Assembly: GCF_027594505.1 (NCBI RefSeq)
Contig: NZ_CP115149.1
Coordinates: 939,435-1,003,434 of the forward strand
Origin: Tepidiforma flava
GTDB lineage: Bacteria > Chloroflexota > Dehalococcoidia > Tepidiformales > Tepidiformaceae
Length of the DNA: 64,000 nucleotides
Reading direction: 5' to 3'
Shown: in pieces, positions 15,985 through 25,030 of the stretch
How positions within the stretch are numbered: position 1 is the first letter of the stretch
Layout: each line of letters opens with the position of its first letter
Position numbers and translations under genes: made by a program
Notes under the pieces: model-generated
Database searches by the model: none
The model's input: the letters and a program-made list of their open reading frames with translations, nothing else
What the model was told of the DNA's origin: nothing

Positions 15985-17976
15985 TCAGCGGCGCCGGGCG
16001 ACGGCGACGAGGGTCAGCCCCGCAGAGAGGCTGAGGACGACGGCCGCGGCGGCGCGGAGGAGGCCGGCGAGGGCGTCCTCCCGGGCTGCGCCGGTGCCGG
16101 TGTTCGGCGGCAGCGGCACGCCGAGCGAGGCGGCCGGGGCCGGCGGCGCGCCGGTGGCCGAGGAGGCGCCGGGGGGCGCGGGGTCAGCCGGCGCCGGGGC
16201 GGGCGCCTGCGGGGCCGGGGTCGCAGGGCTGGCGGGCGGGTTCGCCTGCTGGGCGGGCGGCTGCGGGCTGGCCGGCGGGGGCGGGGGCGGGTCGACGGGG
16301 AGTTCGTAGCAGCCGGCCATGCAGGGCGGGTTCCATTCCTTGATGTTGAGGAAGGTGAGCGTCACCACATCGCCGGCTTTGCGGGGGCTGGCGGCCTGGG
16401 ACGGCGTGACGGCCACCCAGCCGGACTGGAGCGTTTCGGTCACGGTGTAGCTGCAGCCGGGCACGTGAGGCACGGCGAACTTCACGCTGCCGTCGGCGCC
16501 CGTGGGGGCGGTGCGGGGCTCGATGCCGCAGCCGCTGACGGTGAACTGCCAGCCGGCGCCGGGCCGTTCGAGCCCGAGCACGCTCTCCGTTTTCTCGACG
16601 ATGATGATGACGGGAATCGCGGGCTCCTCGGGGTCCAGCGGGTCTTCGGGCTCGATGGGGTCCTCTCTCACGTCGAGCCGCTGGTTGTAGAAGCAGACGG
16701 CGACCAGCTCGCCGGTGCCGGGCTGGGCTTCGGCCGCGGCATCGGCCGAGGCGATCGTGACCGGGGCGCCGTTGCCATCGAAGGCCGGGGTGCCGGGGCA
16801 GACGGGGCCGAAGCGGGAGGGCTTGCCGTAGGCCCAGCCGAGGAGGCGGTAGCCGGGGAGCTCCTGTTCGACGACTTTGTAGCTGCCGGGGGCGAGGCCG
16901 GAGAGTTCGCCGGGCGCCGCCTGGGAGAAGCCGACGAATTCCGGTTCGCTGCCGGGGCCCCAGACTTCGGCGGTGAATTCGGTATCGTCGGCCGGGTCGC
17001 CATCGACGACCTTGACGACGGCGATGGTGCCGCGGGCGGGCGGGTCGATCGGCGTGGCTTCCTTGCGGTTGTTGAAGAAGCAGATGGCGACGACCTGGTC
17101 GGCCTGGAGCGTGAAGCGAACGGGCTGCTCGGCGGACTCTTCGCGCGTGGGGCAGTAGACGTTGCCCTCGGCGTCGTGCTTGGCCCAGGCCCAGCCGAGG
17201 AGGCTGTAGCCGGGCAGGGTGATCTGCTCGGAGATTTCCCAGCAGCCGGGCGCGACGGAAGCGCTGCCGGGCGCGGGCTGGCTGAAGGCGACGTTCACCG
17301 CGGGGCCGGCTTGGTCTTCACCCCCGGAGCAGGGCGTGAGGGTCGCGGAGAAAGCCGCGGTATCGCCGGGGAAGCCGGGGACGACCTTGCCGACGAGGAC
17401 GCGGCCTTGCTGGGCGGCGACCTTGCACTGGACGGTCACGGTTGCGGCGGCCGACCCGTTGCCGGAGGCGGTCGGCTCCTCGGTCTCGCCCTCCCAGTAG
17501 GTCCAGCTGTACTTCACGAAGAGCTCGTGCGGGCCGCAGACGTCGGCGTTGCGGGGGGCCAGCGCGGCGATGGGGATGACGAGGGTGGCAGCGGGGGCAT
17601 CGGGTTCGAGGAAGGCCCACGCTTCGCATTCGTAGTCGGACGGGGAGCCGGGGCTGCAGGACCGGTCCGGGCCGGAGAAATCGGGCGGGTCGTGGGTGAG
17701 CGCACCCGGCAGGTAGAGGTCGGCCTGGAAGAGCAGCCATCCGCCCGTTTCCATGGGGCTGGGCCCCTGGATGTCGATGGTCACGGTCCACTCGAAGCTG
17801 CCGCCGACGGCGACGGCGGCGGGCGACGCGGCGGCGGTGACGGTGACGGCGGGCGGACCTTCGGCGCGGCCGGGCCGGCTGAGCAGGAGGAGCGCCGCGA
17901 GGGCAGCGATGAGCGCCAGCGCGGCGGCTGCGGCGATGCGGCGTGGAAGGGCGGGCAACAGCAGGGGCGGCGACAT
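15985..17976 (-). CDS. Large secreted surface protein with PPNTG-type anchor
   Basis: The 663-aa product has an N-terminal signal (hydrophobic to about residue 40), several beta-sandwich modules of the SpaA/prealbumin kind (GSYKVVEQELPGYRLLGWAYG and a paralogous ITLPGYSLLGWAWAKHD segment, then CSYTVTETLQSGW), many paired cysteines, a long Pro/Ala-rich stalk and a tail with PPNTG, a hydrophobic helix and RRR. That C-terminus is like a sortase or related anchoring signal, though not canonical LPxTG. It is likely exposed on the cell surface. Start ATG 17976 precedes the signal peptide; the ribosome site is weak. A 12-bp GC hairpin lies in its 5' leader (18022-18052). Confidence 0.85.
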   Translation of the reverse strand: MSPPLLLPALPRRIAAAAALALIAALAALLLLSRPGRAEGPPAVTVTAAASPAAVAVGGSFEWTVTIDIQGPSPMETGGWLLFQADLYLPGALTHDPPDFSGPDRSCSPGSPSDYECEAWAFLEPDAPAATLVIPIAALAPRNADVCGPHELFVKYSWTYWEGETEEPTASGNGSAAATVTVQCKVAAQQGRVLVGKVVPGFPGDTAAFSATLTPCSGGEDQAGPAVNVAFSQPAPGSASVAPGCWEISEQITLPGYSLLGWAWAKHDAEGNVYCPTREESAEQPVRFTLQADQVVAICFFNNRKEATPIDPPARGTIAVVKVVDGDPADDTEFTAEVWGPGSEPEFVGFSQAAPGELSGLAPGSYKVVEQELPGYRLLGWAYGKPSRFGPVCPGTPAFDGNGAPVTIASADAAAEAQPGTGELVAVCFYNQRLDVREDPIEPEDPLDPEEPAIPVIIIVEKTESVLGLERPGAGWQFTVSGCGIEPRTAPTGADGSVKFAVPHVPGCSYTVTETLQSGWVAVTPSQAASPRKAGDVVTLTFLNIKEWNPPCMAGCYELPVDPPPPPPASPQPPAQQANPPASPATPAPQAPAPAPADPAPPGASSATGAPPAPAASLGVPLPPNTGTGAAREDALAGLLRAAAAVVLSLSAGLTLVAVARRR

Positions 17977-18021
17977 GTGCAGGGGCGACTCCGAAGCGGG
18001 CGTGGCGCACCGGAGGCCAGC

Positions 18022-18082
18022 GCGGCCCCGCCGACCGCGCCGGCGGGGCCGCTCGCTTGATGGGCAATCCGGTAACGCCCAT
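18022..18082. promoter_or_regulatory. Two hairpins between divergent surface genes
   Basis: GCGGCCCCGCCG pairs with CGGCGGGGCCGC (18022-18052, 12 bp, 7-base loop), and ATGGGC pairs with GCCCAT (18060-18082, 11-base loop). They sit in the 259-base gap between the surface protein (-) and the M23 peptidase (+). They could attenuate the surface-protein message. I could not match them to a known riboswitch. Confidence 0.4.
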
Positions 18083-18235
18083 GGGGAAATTCGGAGGGCG
18101 CAGGGCACGGGAAAAGAGGGCGACGAGCATGTGATGGAAGGGAATGACGGAACGTGTGGCGGAGCCGGGCGCGGGCCGCGGCGGCGCGGGGGCAGCGGGT
18201 TGCGGGCCGGGCCGGGATGGGCGACCCTGCGGGAG

Positions 18236-19216
18236 ATGCCCGCCCACGGTGCGCACTGGCGACGGGGAGCGCTCGCCGCGCTGGCGGCGCTCGGGCTGCT
18301 GACGGCCGCGGCGTGCTCGGCGGGGGCCGACGGGACGCCGGAGATCACGACGCGGATGGTGACGCCGGTGGGACCGTCGCCGACGCCGACACTGCCGCCG
18401 GGCGTTTCGCCGACGCCGCTGGTGCCGCCGGAGCTGATCGTCTCGACGCTCGAGGTGTACCAGGCGGGCGCGGTGCTCGTTTCGGTGACGGGCGACATCA
18501 TCGGCGGGCAGGTGGAGTTCCTTGGCCGGAAGTTCCCGCTGACGAAAGGGAGCCAGAGCCAGTACACGTTCGTGCCGGTCGACACGGAGGACCCGCCGGG
18601 GACGCACCGGCTGACGGTGGACGTGCGGATGCCGAACGGGACGCGGGGGACGCTCGAGGCGACGGTGACGGTGCTGGCGACGCCGTGGACGGTGGACTAC
18701 CTGGAGTTCACGGACGAGCAAACGGCGACGCTGCTCGACCCGCAGGTGGTGGCAGACGAGCTGGCGCTCCTCAAGAGCATCTACGTGAAGGTGACGCCGG
18801 TGAAGCTCTGGAGCGGGCCGTGGCTCATCCCGACACAGGGGGCGCTGACGGCGCGGTTCGGCGAACAGCGGTCGATCAACGGGGCGCCGCCGAGCGGCCA
18901 CCACGGGGGCACGGATATCGGAGCGGAGGAGGGGACGCCGGTGGTGGCGACGAACTCGGGCACGGTGGTGCTGGCGCGGGAGCTGAGGGTGCGGGGCAAC
19001 ATGGTGATCATCGACCACGGCGGCGGGCTGTATTCGGGGTATGCGCACCTGAGTTCGATCGCGGTGGCGGAGGGCGACCATGTGGAGGCGGGCCAGCTCA
19101 TCGGAGCGGTGGGGAACACGGGGCTTTCGACGGGCGCCCACCTGCACTGGGAGATGGCGGCGCACGGCATCCTGCTCGATGCGCTGCGGTTCACGGACGG
19201 GACGAACGGGTTCTGA
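18236..19216 (+). CDS. M23 (LytM-type) peptidase lipoprotein
   Basis: The 326-aa product has a lipoprotein signal (TAAACSAG), a Thr-Pro linker, an Ig-like beta domain (about residues 65-150) and a C-terminal M23 domain. The zinc ligands are visible: GHHGGTDIG (His and Asp) and HLHWE. M23 enzymes cut peptide cross-bridges of peptidoglycan, or act as activators of other amidases. Start is uncertain: ATG 18236 begins just before the signal peptide but has only a partial ribosome site; an upstream ATG at 18134 would add an Arg/Gly-rich stretch. Divergent from the surface protein. Confidence 0.88.
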   Translation: MPAHGAHWRRGALAALAALGLLTAAACSAGADGTPEITTRMVTPVGPSPTPTLPPGVSPTPLVPPELIVSTLEVYQAGAVLVSVTGDIIGGQVEFLGRKFPLTKGSQSQYTFVPVDTEDPPGTHRLTVDVRMPNGTRGTLEATVTVLATPWTVDYLEFTDEQTATLLDPQVVADELALLKSIYVKVTPVKLWSGPWLIPTQGALTARFGEQRSINGAPPSGHHGGTDIGAEEGTPVVATNSGTVVLARELRVRGNMVIIDHGGGLYSGYAHLSSIAVAEGDHVEAGQLIGAVGNTGLSTGAHLHWEMAAHGILLDALRFTDGTNGF

Positions 19217-19234
19217 GGCGGCGGCGCACCGGGC

Positions 19235-20089
19235 TCAGGATTCGAGGAATTCGCGGACGGCGCGGGCGAAGGCCTCCGGCTGGTGGAGCGGCACCTGGTG
19301 GCCGGCATCGGGGATTTCGACGAAGCGGCCGTTCGGGAGGCGGCGGACCATCTCCTCGGCGATGTCGCGCGAGAGGATTTTGCTCTTTTCGGCGCGGATG
19401 ACGAGGGTGGGGCAGGTGATGTGCTCGAGGCTCTCCCAGAGGTAGGGGATCTCGGCGATGGCGCCGCGGCCGGTGGCCTGGTGGATGGCGGGGTCGAAGC
19501 GGAACACGAGGTTCCCGGTGGCCTCGTCGAGCTGGAGCGAGGCGTAGACCTGGCGGAGGAGGAAGTCGCGGTCGCGGCCGGGGTAGAGCTGCGCGAAGTG
19601 CTCGATGGCCTCGGCTTCGGTGGCGAAGCCGGGGGCTTTCTGGGCTTCGCCGGTGCTCTTGCGGATGCCGCGGGCGCCCTGGTCGGCCATCTGGGGGCCC
19701 ATGTCGGCGAGGACGAGGTGCTTGAGCCGGTGGGAGTGGTCGCGGGCGTAGGCCATGGCGATGCGGCTGCCGATGGAATGGGCCACGAGGTCGAAGGCTT
19801 CGAGGTCCATCTCTTCGACGAAGCCGCGGAGGTCCATGGCGAAGGCCCAGACGAGGTAGCCGCCGGGGGCGTGCTCGCTTTCGCCGTGGCCGCGGAGGTC
19901 GGGGGCGTAGACGCACCAGCGGTCGATGAAGCGCTCGGCGATGTGCTCCCAGTAGCGGGCGTTGTTCATGAGGCCGTGGAGGAGCACGAGGGGCTCGTTC
20001 TCGACGCTGCCCCAGCGGATGTAGTGGTGCCGGAGGCCGTGGATGGTGAGGTAGCCGTCTTCGCCGTGGAGGGCCGGTTGGGTGGTCAC
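19235..20089 (-). CDS. Alpha/beta hydrolase
   Basis: The 284-aa protein carries the fold's signatures: oxyanion HGLMNN, PDLRGHGES, nucleophile Ser105 in AHSIGS, and the late catalytic His in PDAGHQVP. It should hydrolyse an ester, lactone or similar bond in the cytoplasm. Start is GTG at 20089, 8 bases after a TATACT box on the same strand (20098-20103), without a ribosome site. It converges with the M23 peptidase gene. Substrate unknown. Confidence 0.9.
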   Translation of the reverse strand: MTTQPALHGEDGYLTIHGLRHHYIRWGSVENEPLVLLHGLMNNARYWEHIAERFIDRWCVYAPDLRGHGESEHAPGGYLVWAFAMDLRGFVEEMDLEAFDLVAHSIGSRIAMAYARDHSHRLKHLVLADMGPQMADQGARGIRKSTGEAQKAPGFATEAEAIEHFAQLYPGRDRDFLLRQVYASLQLDEATGNLVFRFDPAIHQATGRGAIAEIPYLWESLEHITCPTLVIRAEKSKILSRDIAEEMVRRLPNGRFVEIPDAGHQVPLHQPEAFARAVREFLES

Positions 20090-20097
20090 GAGGAGTG

Positions 20098-20103
20098 AGT
20101 ATA
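20098..20103 (-). promoter_or_regulatory. -10 box of hydrolase gene (leaderless)
   Basis: TATACT on the - strand ends 8 bases before the GTG start at 20089. The same bases read TATACG on the + strand and may also serve the divergent zinc-ribbon gene. Confidence 0.5.
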
Positions 20104-20121
20104 CGAAGGGGGCGGCTTTCG

Positions 20122-20736
20122 GTGGTGAGCGGGCGGGTTGCGGGCGAGGGCGCGGGGTGGTTCGCTAACGGCGTGGCTGATGGTGATGCGAAGGCCGGCG
20201 CGGCGCAGGAGGTGCGCGGGGTGGCGGGGTACGAATCGCCGTACCCGTACCTGGACCGGCTGCAGCCGAAGATGGAGGAGCGGCTGGCGCGCCGGGTGCC
20301 GGCGACGGGCCGGTTCTGCGGCTTCTGCTATGCGCGGCTGCGGGCGGAGGATGCGGTCTGTCCGTTCTGCGGGACGGCGACAGCCGAGCGGCCGACGGTG
20401 ACGGAGATTCCGCAGGAGGTGCTGCGGCTCTACCTCACCAAGCAGAAGACGGAGGCGCGGTGGGTGCACGGGGGCGCGTTCTTCGGACTCATCCTCGCCT
20501 CGGCGCTGTTCCTCTGGATGGTGATCTGGGGGCCGGGGCTGCTGGGGCACCCGGCGCTGGCGTTCGCGGTGCTGCTGCTGGGCGGCTACGTGCTGGCGCA
20601 GCTGTTCGGGACGCTGATCGGGGCGCAAATCGGCTACCGGAAGGGTGCGCGGAAGCGGGACGAGCTCTGGGCGGCGTACCTGGCCGAGCGGGACGGCGCC
20701 GGTCAGGCGAGCGCGCCGAGCAGGGCTTCGAGCTGA
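20122..20736 (+). CDS. Zinc-ribbon membrane protein
   Basis: The product has a double CxxC zinc ribbon (CGFCYARL and CPFCGTA) followed by two hydrophobic helices (FFGLILASALFLWMVIW and a second of about 30 residues) and a basic cytoplasmic tail. Such zinc-ribbon/two-helix proteins are common but mostly uncharacterised. The start is unsure: GTG at 20122 has AAGGGGG upstream, GTG at 20173 is also possible; both precede the ribbon. The last 34 bases overlap the converging hypothetical gene on the - strand. Confidence 0.75.
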   Translation: MVSGRVAGEGAGWFANGVADGDAKAGAAQEVRGVAGYESPYPYLDRLQPKMEERLARRVPATGRFCGFCYARLRAEDAVCPFCGTATAERPTVTEIPQEVLRLYLTKQKTEARWVHGGAFFGLILASALFLWMVIWGPGLLGHPALAFAVLLLGGYVLAQLFGTLIGAQIGYRKGARKRDELWAAYLAERDGAGQASAPSRASS

Positions 20737-21155
20737 CGGCCGAAGGCGCGGCGGGCGGCGGCGAGGCGGTCCGGCGGGCAGCCGCCGATGGTGACGCGGA
20801 CGGAGCCGCCGACGCGGACGTCGAGGCTGGCAATGGCGGCGATGCGGAGGGGGCCTTCGAGGCCGAGGACGTCGAATTCGATGTCTTCGCCGTGGACGGC
20901 GCCGGCGCGGCCGATGGGGCGGGCGACGGCGCGGACGGTGACGCTGCCGGCTTCCCAGGCGCGGACGATGTGCCAGTCCCAGGTGTCGGCGGCGCGGTGT
21001 TCTTCCGCGCAGGCGTGGACGGGCGGGGGTTCGCAGCCGAGGAGTTCGCCGAGCAGCCCGAGGACTTCGCGCTCGAAGACGCGCTCGGCATGCAGCCGGC
21101 GGCGGGCCTCAGCGGAGAGGTGGGGCGGCAGGATGATGACGAACTCCTCGGCCAC
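20703..21155 (-). CDS. Hypothetical protein, 150 aa
   Basis: I do not recognise this family. It begins with GTG (MAEEFVIILPPHLSAEARRRLHAE as translated from a Met start), with a helical N-terminal half and a beta-rich half containing RIAAIASLDVRVGGSVRVTIGG. It has no signal or membrane segment. The gene begins 23 bases after the LLM monooxygenase stop codon and is probably in the same operon. Hydrophobic periodicity and codon use look like a real gene. Confidence 0.6.
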   Translation of the reverse strand: MAEEFVIILPPHLSAEARRRLHAERVFEREVLGLLGELLGCEPPPVHACAEEHRAADTWDWHIVRAWEAGSVTVRAVARPIGRAGAVHGEDIEFDVLGLEGPLRIAAIASLDVRVGGSVRVTIGGCPPDRLAAARRAFGRQLEALLGALA

Positions 21156-21178
21156 GGAACGGACCTCCGGTGCGGCGG

Positions 21179-22222
21179 TCAGCGGGCGCTGGAGAGGGCG
21201 CCGGTGAGCTCGGCCATGAGCTGGAGGACGCGCGGGTCGCGGGTGCCGATGAGGAGGGTGCCGACGCCGGCGTCTTCCCAGGCTTTGTAGCGCTCGCGGA
21301 TGCGCTCGACGGGCCCGACGAGGGCCATTTCGTCGGCGAGCTCATCGGGGACGGCGGCCTCGGCCTCGGCTTTGCGGCCGGCGAGGTAGAGCTCCTGGAT
21401 GCGGGCCGCGGCGTCGCCGTAGCCGTAGCGGTGCATGAGTTCGTTGTAGAAGTTCTTCTGGCGGGCGCCCATGCCGCCGACGTAGAGGGCGATGCCGGGC
21501 TTGGTGGTCGCGAGCCCGGCTTTGACGTCGTCGGTGATGATGACGCTGCAGGTGGCGACGATGTCGAAGTCCTTCATGGACTTGCCGTTGCCGGCGCGGG
21601 CGAAGCCGGCTTCGAGGTCGGGCTTGAAGACGTCCATGCGGTAGGGGGTGAAAAAGGCGGGGATCCAGCCGTCGGCGATCTCGGCGGTGAGGCGGATGTT
21701 GTTGGGGCCGAGGGTGGCGAGGTAGATGGGCATGTTGCGCCCGTGGAGGATGCTCTTCAGGGGCTTGCCGAGGCCGGTGGCGCCGGGGCCGGTGTAGGGG
21801 AGGTTGTACTCCTTGCCGTGGAATTCGACGGGCTCATCGCGGGCCCAGATTTTGCGGAGGATGGCGACGTATTCGCGGAGGCGGGCGGCAGGGTTGCCGT
21901 AGGGCTGGCCGTGCCAGCCTTCGACGACCTGGGGGCCGGAGAGGCCGAGACCGACGAGCATGCGGCCGCCGGAGAGGGCATCGAGGGTCATGCTCGTCAT
22001 CGCCGTCATGGCCGGGGTGCGGGCCGGGATCTGCATGATGGCGGTGCCGAGCTTGATGCGCTTCGTGAGGGCGGCGAGGTAGGCGAGCGGGGTGACGGCA
22101 TCGGAGCCGTAGGCTTCCGCGGTCCAGACGGAATCCCAGCCGAGGCGTTCGGCTTCGAGGACGGATTCGACGGGCAGCTCCATGCGGGCGCCGGAGTAGC
22201 CGAGGTAGAGGCCGAGCTTCAT
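21179..22222 (-). CDS. LLM-class flavin/F420-dependent oxidoreductase
   Basis: The 347-aa TIM-barrel protein belongs to the luciferase-like monooxygenase superfamily: [72 protein letters not shown]. Within the superfamily the sequence resembles F420-dependent members of actinobacteria and Chloroflexota, so the cofactor may be F420 rather than FMN. No F420 biosynthesis gene is in the window. CTGGAG is upstream of ATG 22222. Substrate unknown. Confidence 0.9.
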   Translation of the reverse strand: MKLGLYLGYSGARMELPVESVLEAERLGWDSVWTAEAYGSDAVTPLAYLAALTKRIKLGTAIMQIPARTPAMTAMTSMTLDALSGGRMLVGLGLSGPQVVEGWHGQPYGNPAARLREYVAILRKIWARDEPVEFHGKEYNLPYTGPGATGLGKPLKSILHGRNMPIYLATLGPNNIRLTAEIADGWIPAFFTPYRMDVFKPDLEAGFARAGNGKSMKDFDIVATCSVIITDDVKAGLATTKPGIALYVGGMGARQKNFYNELMHRYGYGDAAARIQELYLAGRKAEAEAAVPDELADEMALVGPVERIRERYKAWEDAGVGTLLIGTRDPRVLQLMAELTGALSSAR

Positions 22223-22294
22223 GGTCGTGCTCCAGGTGCAGGGGTCGGGGGATAGCGTAGCGTCCCGGGGCGCGCCTGTGCAGCGTGGTGCGGC

Positions 22295-23527
22295 TCAGCG
22301 GGCGGTGATGCGCTCGAGGGTGCCGGCCTGGTCGCGGACGATGTAGAGCTCGCCGGCGTCGTCTTCGCCGAAGGAGGAGATGCCGGTGGGGAAGTCGGCG
22401 AGGCGGGTGACCTGGAGCTGGCTGCCCTGCCAGCGGAGGGCCCAGGCGCTGCCGGTGCAGTAGTCGGCGACGAGGTAGGCGCCGCGGAGGGCGGGGAAGG
22501 CCTGGCCGCGGTAGACGTAGCCGCCGGTGACGGAGCAGCCGTCGTCGTGGGTGTAGTCGAAGACGGGGAGGGTGAGGCCGGAGCGGTCGCAGCCCTGGGC
22601 CGGGCGGTAGCAGATGCTGCCTTCCATGATGCTCCAGCCGTAGTTCTGGCCGCCGGGGGCGCCGGCGGGCTGGAAGTTCACCTCTTCGCGGGCGTTCTGG
22701 CCGACGTCGGCGATCCAGAGGTCGCCGGTCTCGCGGTCGAAGCTGAAGCGCCACGGGTTGCGGAGGCCGTAGGCCCAGATTTCGGGGCGGGCGCCGTCGC
22801 GGGCGGCGAAAGGGTTGTCGGGCGGGATGGCGTAGGCGCGGCCGGCGGCTGGCGGGCTGTCGACGTCGATGCGGAGGATGGAGCCGAGGGGGTTGGCGAG
22901 GTCCTGCCCGGCGCGGAGGGGGTCGCCGGCGCCGCCGCCGTCGCCGAGGGCGATGTAGAGGTAACCGTCGGGGCCGAAGGCGAGCATGCCGCCGTTGTGG
23001 TTGCTGTACTGGTCTTCGATGGCGAAGAGGACGCGGCCGGAGGCGGGGTCGGCGCGGTCGGGGTCGCCGGGGGCGACGCGGAATTCGGCGAGGGTGTTCG
23101 CGCCGCCGTTGGCAGCGGTGTAGTAGACGAAGAAGCGGCCATTGGCGGCGAACCCGGGATGGAACGCGAGGCCGAGGAGGCCCTGCTCGTTGCCGCTCGA
23201 GGTGACGCGGGAGCGGATATCGAGGAACGGCTGGGGCGCGACCTGCCCGTTGAGGACGATGCGGATGGTGCCGCGCTTTTCGAGGACGAAGAGGCGGCCG
23301 CTGCCGTCGCCGGCGCCGGTGACGAAGGTGGGGCGTTCGAAGCCGCCGACGACGCGTTCGAAGGCGATCGACGGGAGGGCGGGGAGTTCGCCGCCGGGCG
23401 CGGGGGTGGGCGTCGCGGCGGGCGGCGGGGTTGGCGAGGGAGCAGGGGCGCCGCCGGTGCCGTCGCAGGCGACGCCGACGACCCAGATGACGAAGGGGAG
23501 GATGCCGATGGACAGCGCTCGCACCAC
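22295..23527 (-). CDS. Sorbosone/glucose dehydrogenase-like beta-propeller lipoprotein
   Basis: The 410-aa product has a lipoprotein signal (WVVGVAC), a Thr-Pro linker and a PQQ-type soluble glucose dehydrogenase (GSDH/sorbosone dehydrogenase) propeller: LEKRGTIRIV, LLGLAFHPGF, HNGGMLAFGPDGYLYIALGDGG, YGLRNPWRFSFDRETGDLWIADVGQ, EEVNFQ, GGYVYRG. The PQQ- and calcium-binding residues of the family are in those stretches. It acts outside the membrane on sugars or as a carbohydrate-binding homologue. Start GTG 23527 leads directly into the signal peptide; an ATG at 23572 is possible. Confidence 0.9.
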   Translation of the reverse strand: MVRALSIGILPFVIWVVGVACDGTGGAPAPSPTPPPAATPTPAPGGELPALPSIAFERVVGGFERPTFVTGAGDGSGRLFVLEKRGTIRIVLNGQVAPQPFLDIRSRVTSSGNEQGLLGLAFHPGFAANGRFFVYYTAANGGANTLAEFRVAPGDPDRADPASGRVLFAIEDQYSNHNGGMLAFGPDGYLYIALGDGGGAGDPLRAGQDLANPLGSILRIDVDSPPAAGRAYAIPPDNPFAARDGARPEIWAYGLRNPWRFSFDRETGDLWIADVGQNAREEVNFQPAGAPGGQNYGWSIMEGSICYRPAQGCDRSGLTLPVFDYTHDDGCSVTGGYVYRGQAFPALRGAYLVADYCTGSAWALRWQGSQLQVTRLADFPTGISSFGEDDAGELYIVRDQAGTLERITAR

Positions 23528-23618
23528 GGCATGGTGGCACAGGGGAAGGTTAGGCGGGGAGAAAGGGGGCATCGACGGCTCCGATGGAGCTATCGAGGGG
23601 ATTTCGCGCAACGGGCAT

Positions 23619-23636
23619 GCGAATTCGCGATACTGT
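23619..23636 (+). promoter_or_regulatory. Palindrome and -10 box upstream of cydA
   Basis: GCGAATTCGC (23619-23628) is a 10-base palindrome, flanked so that ATGCGAATTCGCGAT is nearly symmetric over 15 bases. TACTGT (23631-23636) two bases further is a plausible -10. The palindrome sits where a repressor would block the promoter of cydAB. Confidence 0.5.
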
Positions 23637-23671
23637 GGCCGGCGCCCGGTTCGGCGCGGAGGGGAACGCGC

Positions 23672-25030
23672 GTGGAGTTCGACACGCTGCTTTCGGCGCG
23701 GGCCCTCATGGGCCTCTCACTGGTCTTCCATACGTTTTTTACGCCGCTCGGCATCGGCCTGCCGCTCCTCTTGTTCGTGGCGGAGGGGATGGCGCTCTGG
23801 AAGAAGGACGAGCGGTACCGTCAGCTGGCCCGGGCGTGGACGCCGGTGGTGGGGCTGCTGTTCGCGGTGGGCGCCGTCTCGGGGACGGTGCTGTCGTTCG
23901 AGCTGGGGCTGCTGTGGCCGCGGTTCATGGAGTACGCGGGCGGCATCATCGGCATGCCGTTCTCGCTGGAGGGGTTCGCCTTCTTCACGGAGGCGATCTT
24001 CCTCGCGATTTACATCTACGGCTGGAACCGGATGTCGGCCTTCGCGCACTGGCTGGTGACGATTCCGATCGCGATCAGCTCGGCGATTTCGGCGGTGTTC
24101 GTCATCTCGGCGAACGCGTGGATGAACACGCCGGAGGGGTTCCGCGTGGTGGACGGGCAGGTCGTCGACGTCGACCCGTGGGATGCGATGTTCAACGCGG
24201 CGTGGCTGCACGAGGCGATCCACGGGACGCTGGCGTCGTACGTGGTGACGGGGTTTTCGGTGGCGGCGGTGTACGCATGGCTGCTCTGGCGGAAGAAGCC
24301 TGCGGTGAACGCGAAGCTGGGGCTGCAGCTGGCGATGGCTGTGGCGGCGGTTTCGATCCCGCTGCAGATCATCGCGGGGGATTTCGCGGCGAAGCGGGTG
24401 GCGGAGCTGCAGCCGGTGAAGTTCGCGGCGATGGAGGGGCAGTACGAGACGCAGCGGGGCGCGCCGCTGCGCATCGGCGGCATCCCGATGGACGGCGAGA
24501 CGAAGTACGCCATCGAGATCCCGAAGATGCTGAGCTGGCTGGGGTACGGCGACCTGAACGCCGAGGTGCTGGGGCTGAACGACGTGCCGCCGGAGGACCG
24601 GCCGAACGAGCTGCTGGTGCATCTCTCCTTCCAGGTGATGGTGGGCGCGGGCTTCGCGCTGCTGTTCATCGCGGCGTGGTACTGGGTTGCGTGGTGGCGG
24701 CGGCGCCGGCGGGAGGCGGGGAGCTGGCTGCCGGGCCGGGCGCTGAGCCTGGCGCTCATCGCGAGCGGATTCCTGTCGTTCGCGGCGCTGCAGGCGGGCT
24801 GGTTCGTGACCGAGTTCGGGCGGCAGCCGTGGGTGGTGTACGGCTACCTGCGCACCTCGGAGGGGGTCACGGAGCGGGACGGGATTCTCGTGTTCTTCAT
24901 CCTGTTCACGCTGCTGTACATCGTGATTTCGATTGCGCTGATCGTGGCGCTGCTGAAGTGGCCGCACGGGCCGCGGCAGCCGGAGCGGCTGCCCGGCGCA
25001 GCGGGGAAGGAGGCCGAGGGTGTCGCCTGA
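23672..25030 (+). CDS. cydA: Cytochrome bd ubiquinol oxidase subunit I
   Basis: The 452-aa membrane protein shows the family landmarks: the first-helix His20 (haem ligand), GDFAAKRVAELQPVKFAAME (Q-loop start with the conserved Lys and Glu), and FGRQPWVVYGYLRT. The Q loop is short, as in cyanide-insensitive-type bd oxidases. It reduces oxygen to water with quinol electrons at high affinity. GTG at 23672 has GGAGGGG 8 bases upstream. cydB overlaps its last 11 bases. Confidence 0.97.
   Translation: MEFDTLLSARALMGLSLVFHTFFTPLGIGLPLLLFVAEGMALWKKDERYRQLARAWTPVVGLLFAVGAVSGTVLSFELGLLWPRFMEYAGGIIGMPFSLEGFAFFTEAIFLAIYIYGWNRMSAFAHWLVTIPIAISSAISAVFVISANAWMNTPEGFRVVDGQVVDVDPWDAMFNAAWLHEAIHGTLASYVVTGFSVAAVYAWLLWRKKPAVNAKLGLQLAMAVAAVSIPLQIIAGDFAAKRVAELQPVKFAAMEGQYETQRGAPLRIGGIPMDGETKYAIEIPKMLSWLGYGDLNAEVLGLNDVPPEDRPNELLVHLSFQVMVGAGFALLFIAAWYWVAWWRRRRREAGSWLPGRALSLALIASGFLSFAALQAGWFVTEFGRQPWVVYGYLRTSEGVTERDGILVFFILFTLLYIVISIALIVALLKWPHGPRQPERLPGAAGKEAEGVA

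Noticed and set aside
18060..18130. Possible cyclic-di-GMP or other riboswitch upstream of M23 peptidase
   Set aside because: A GGGCAATCCGGTAACGCCC hairpin is suggestive, but the conserved blocks of the GEMM classes are not present on either strand.
22547..23671. In-frame extension of cydA by 375 codons
   Set aside because: It is antisense to the sorbosone-dehydrogenase-like gene and low in complexity; the conserved cydA N-terminus begins at 23672.
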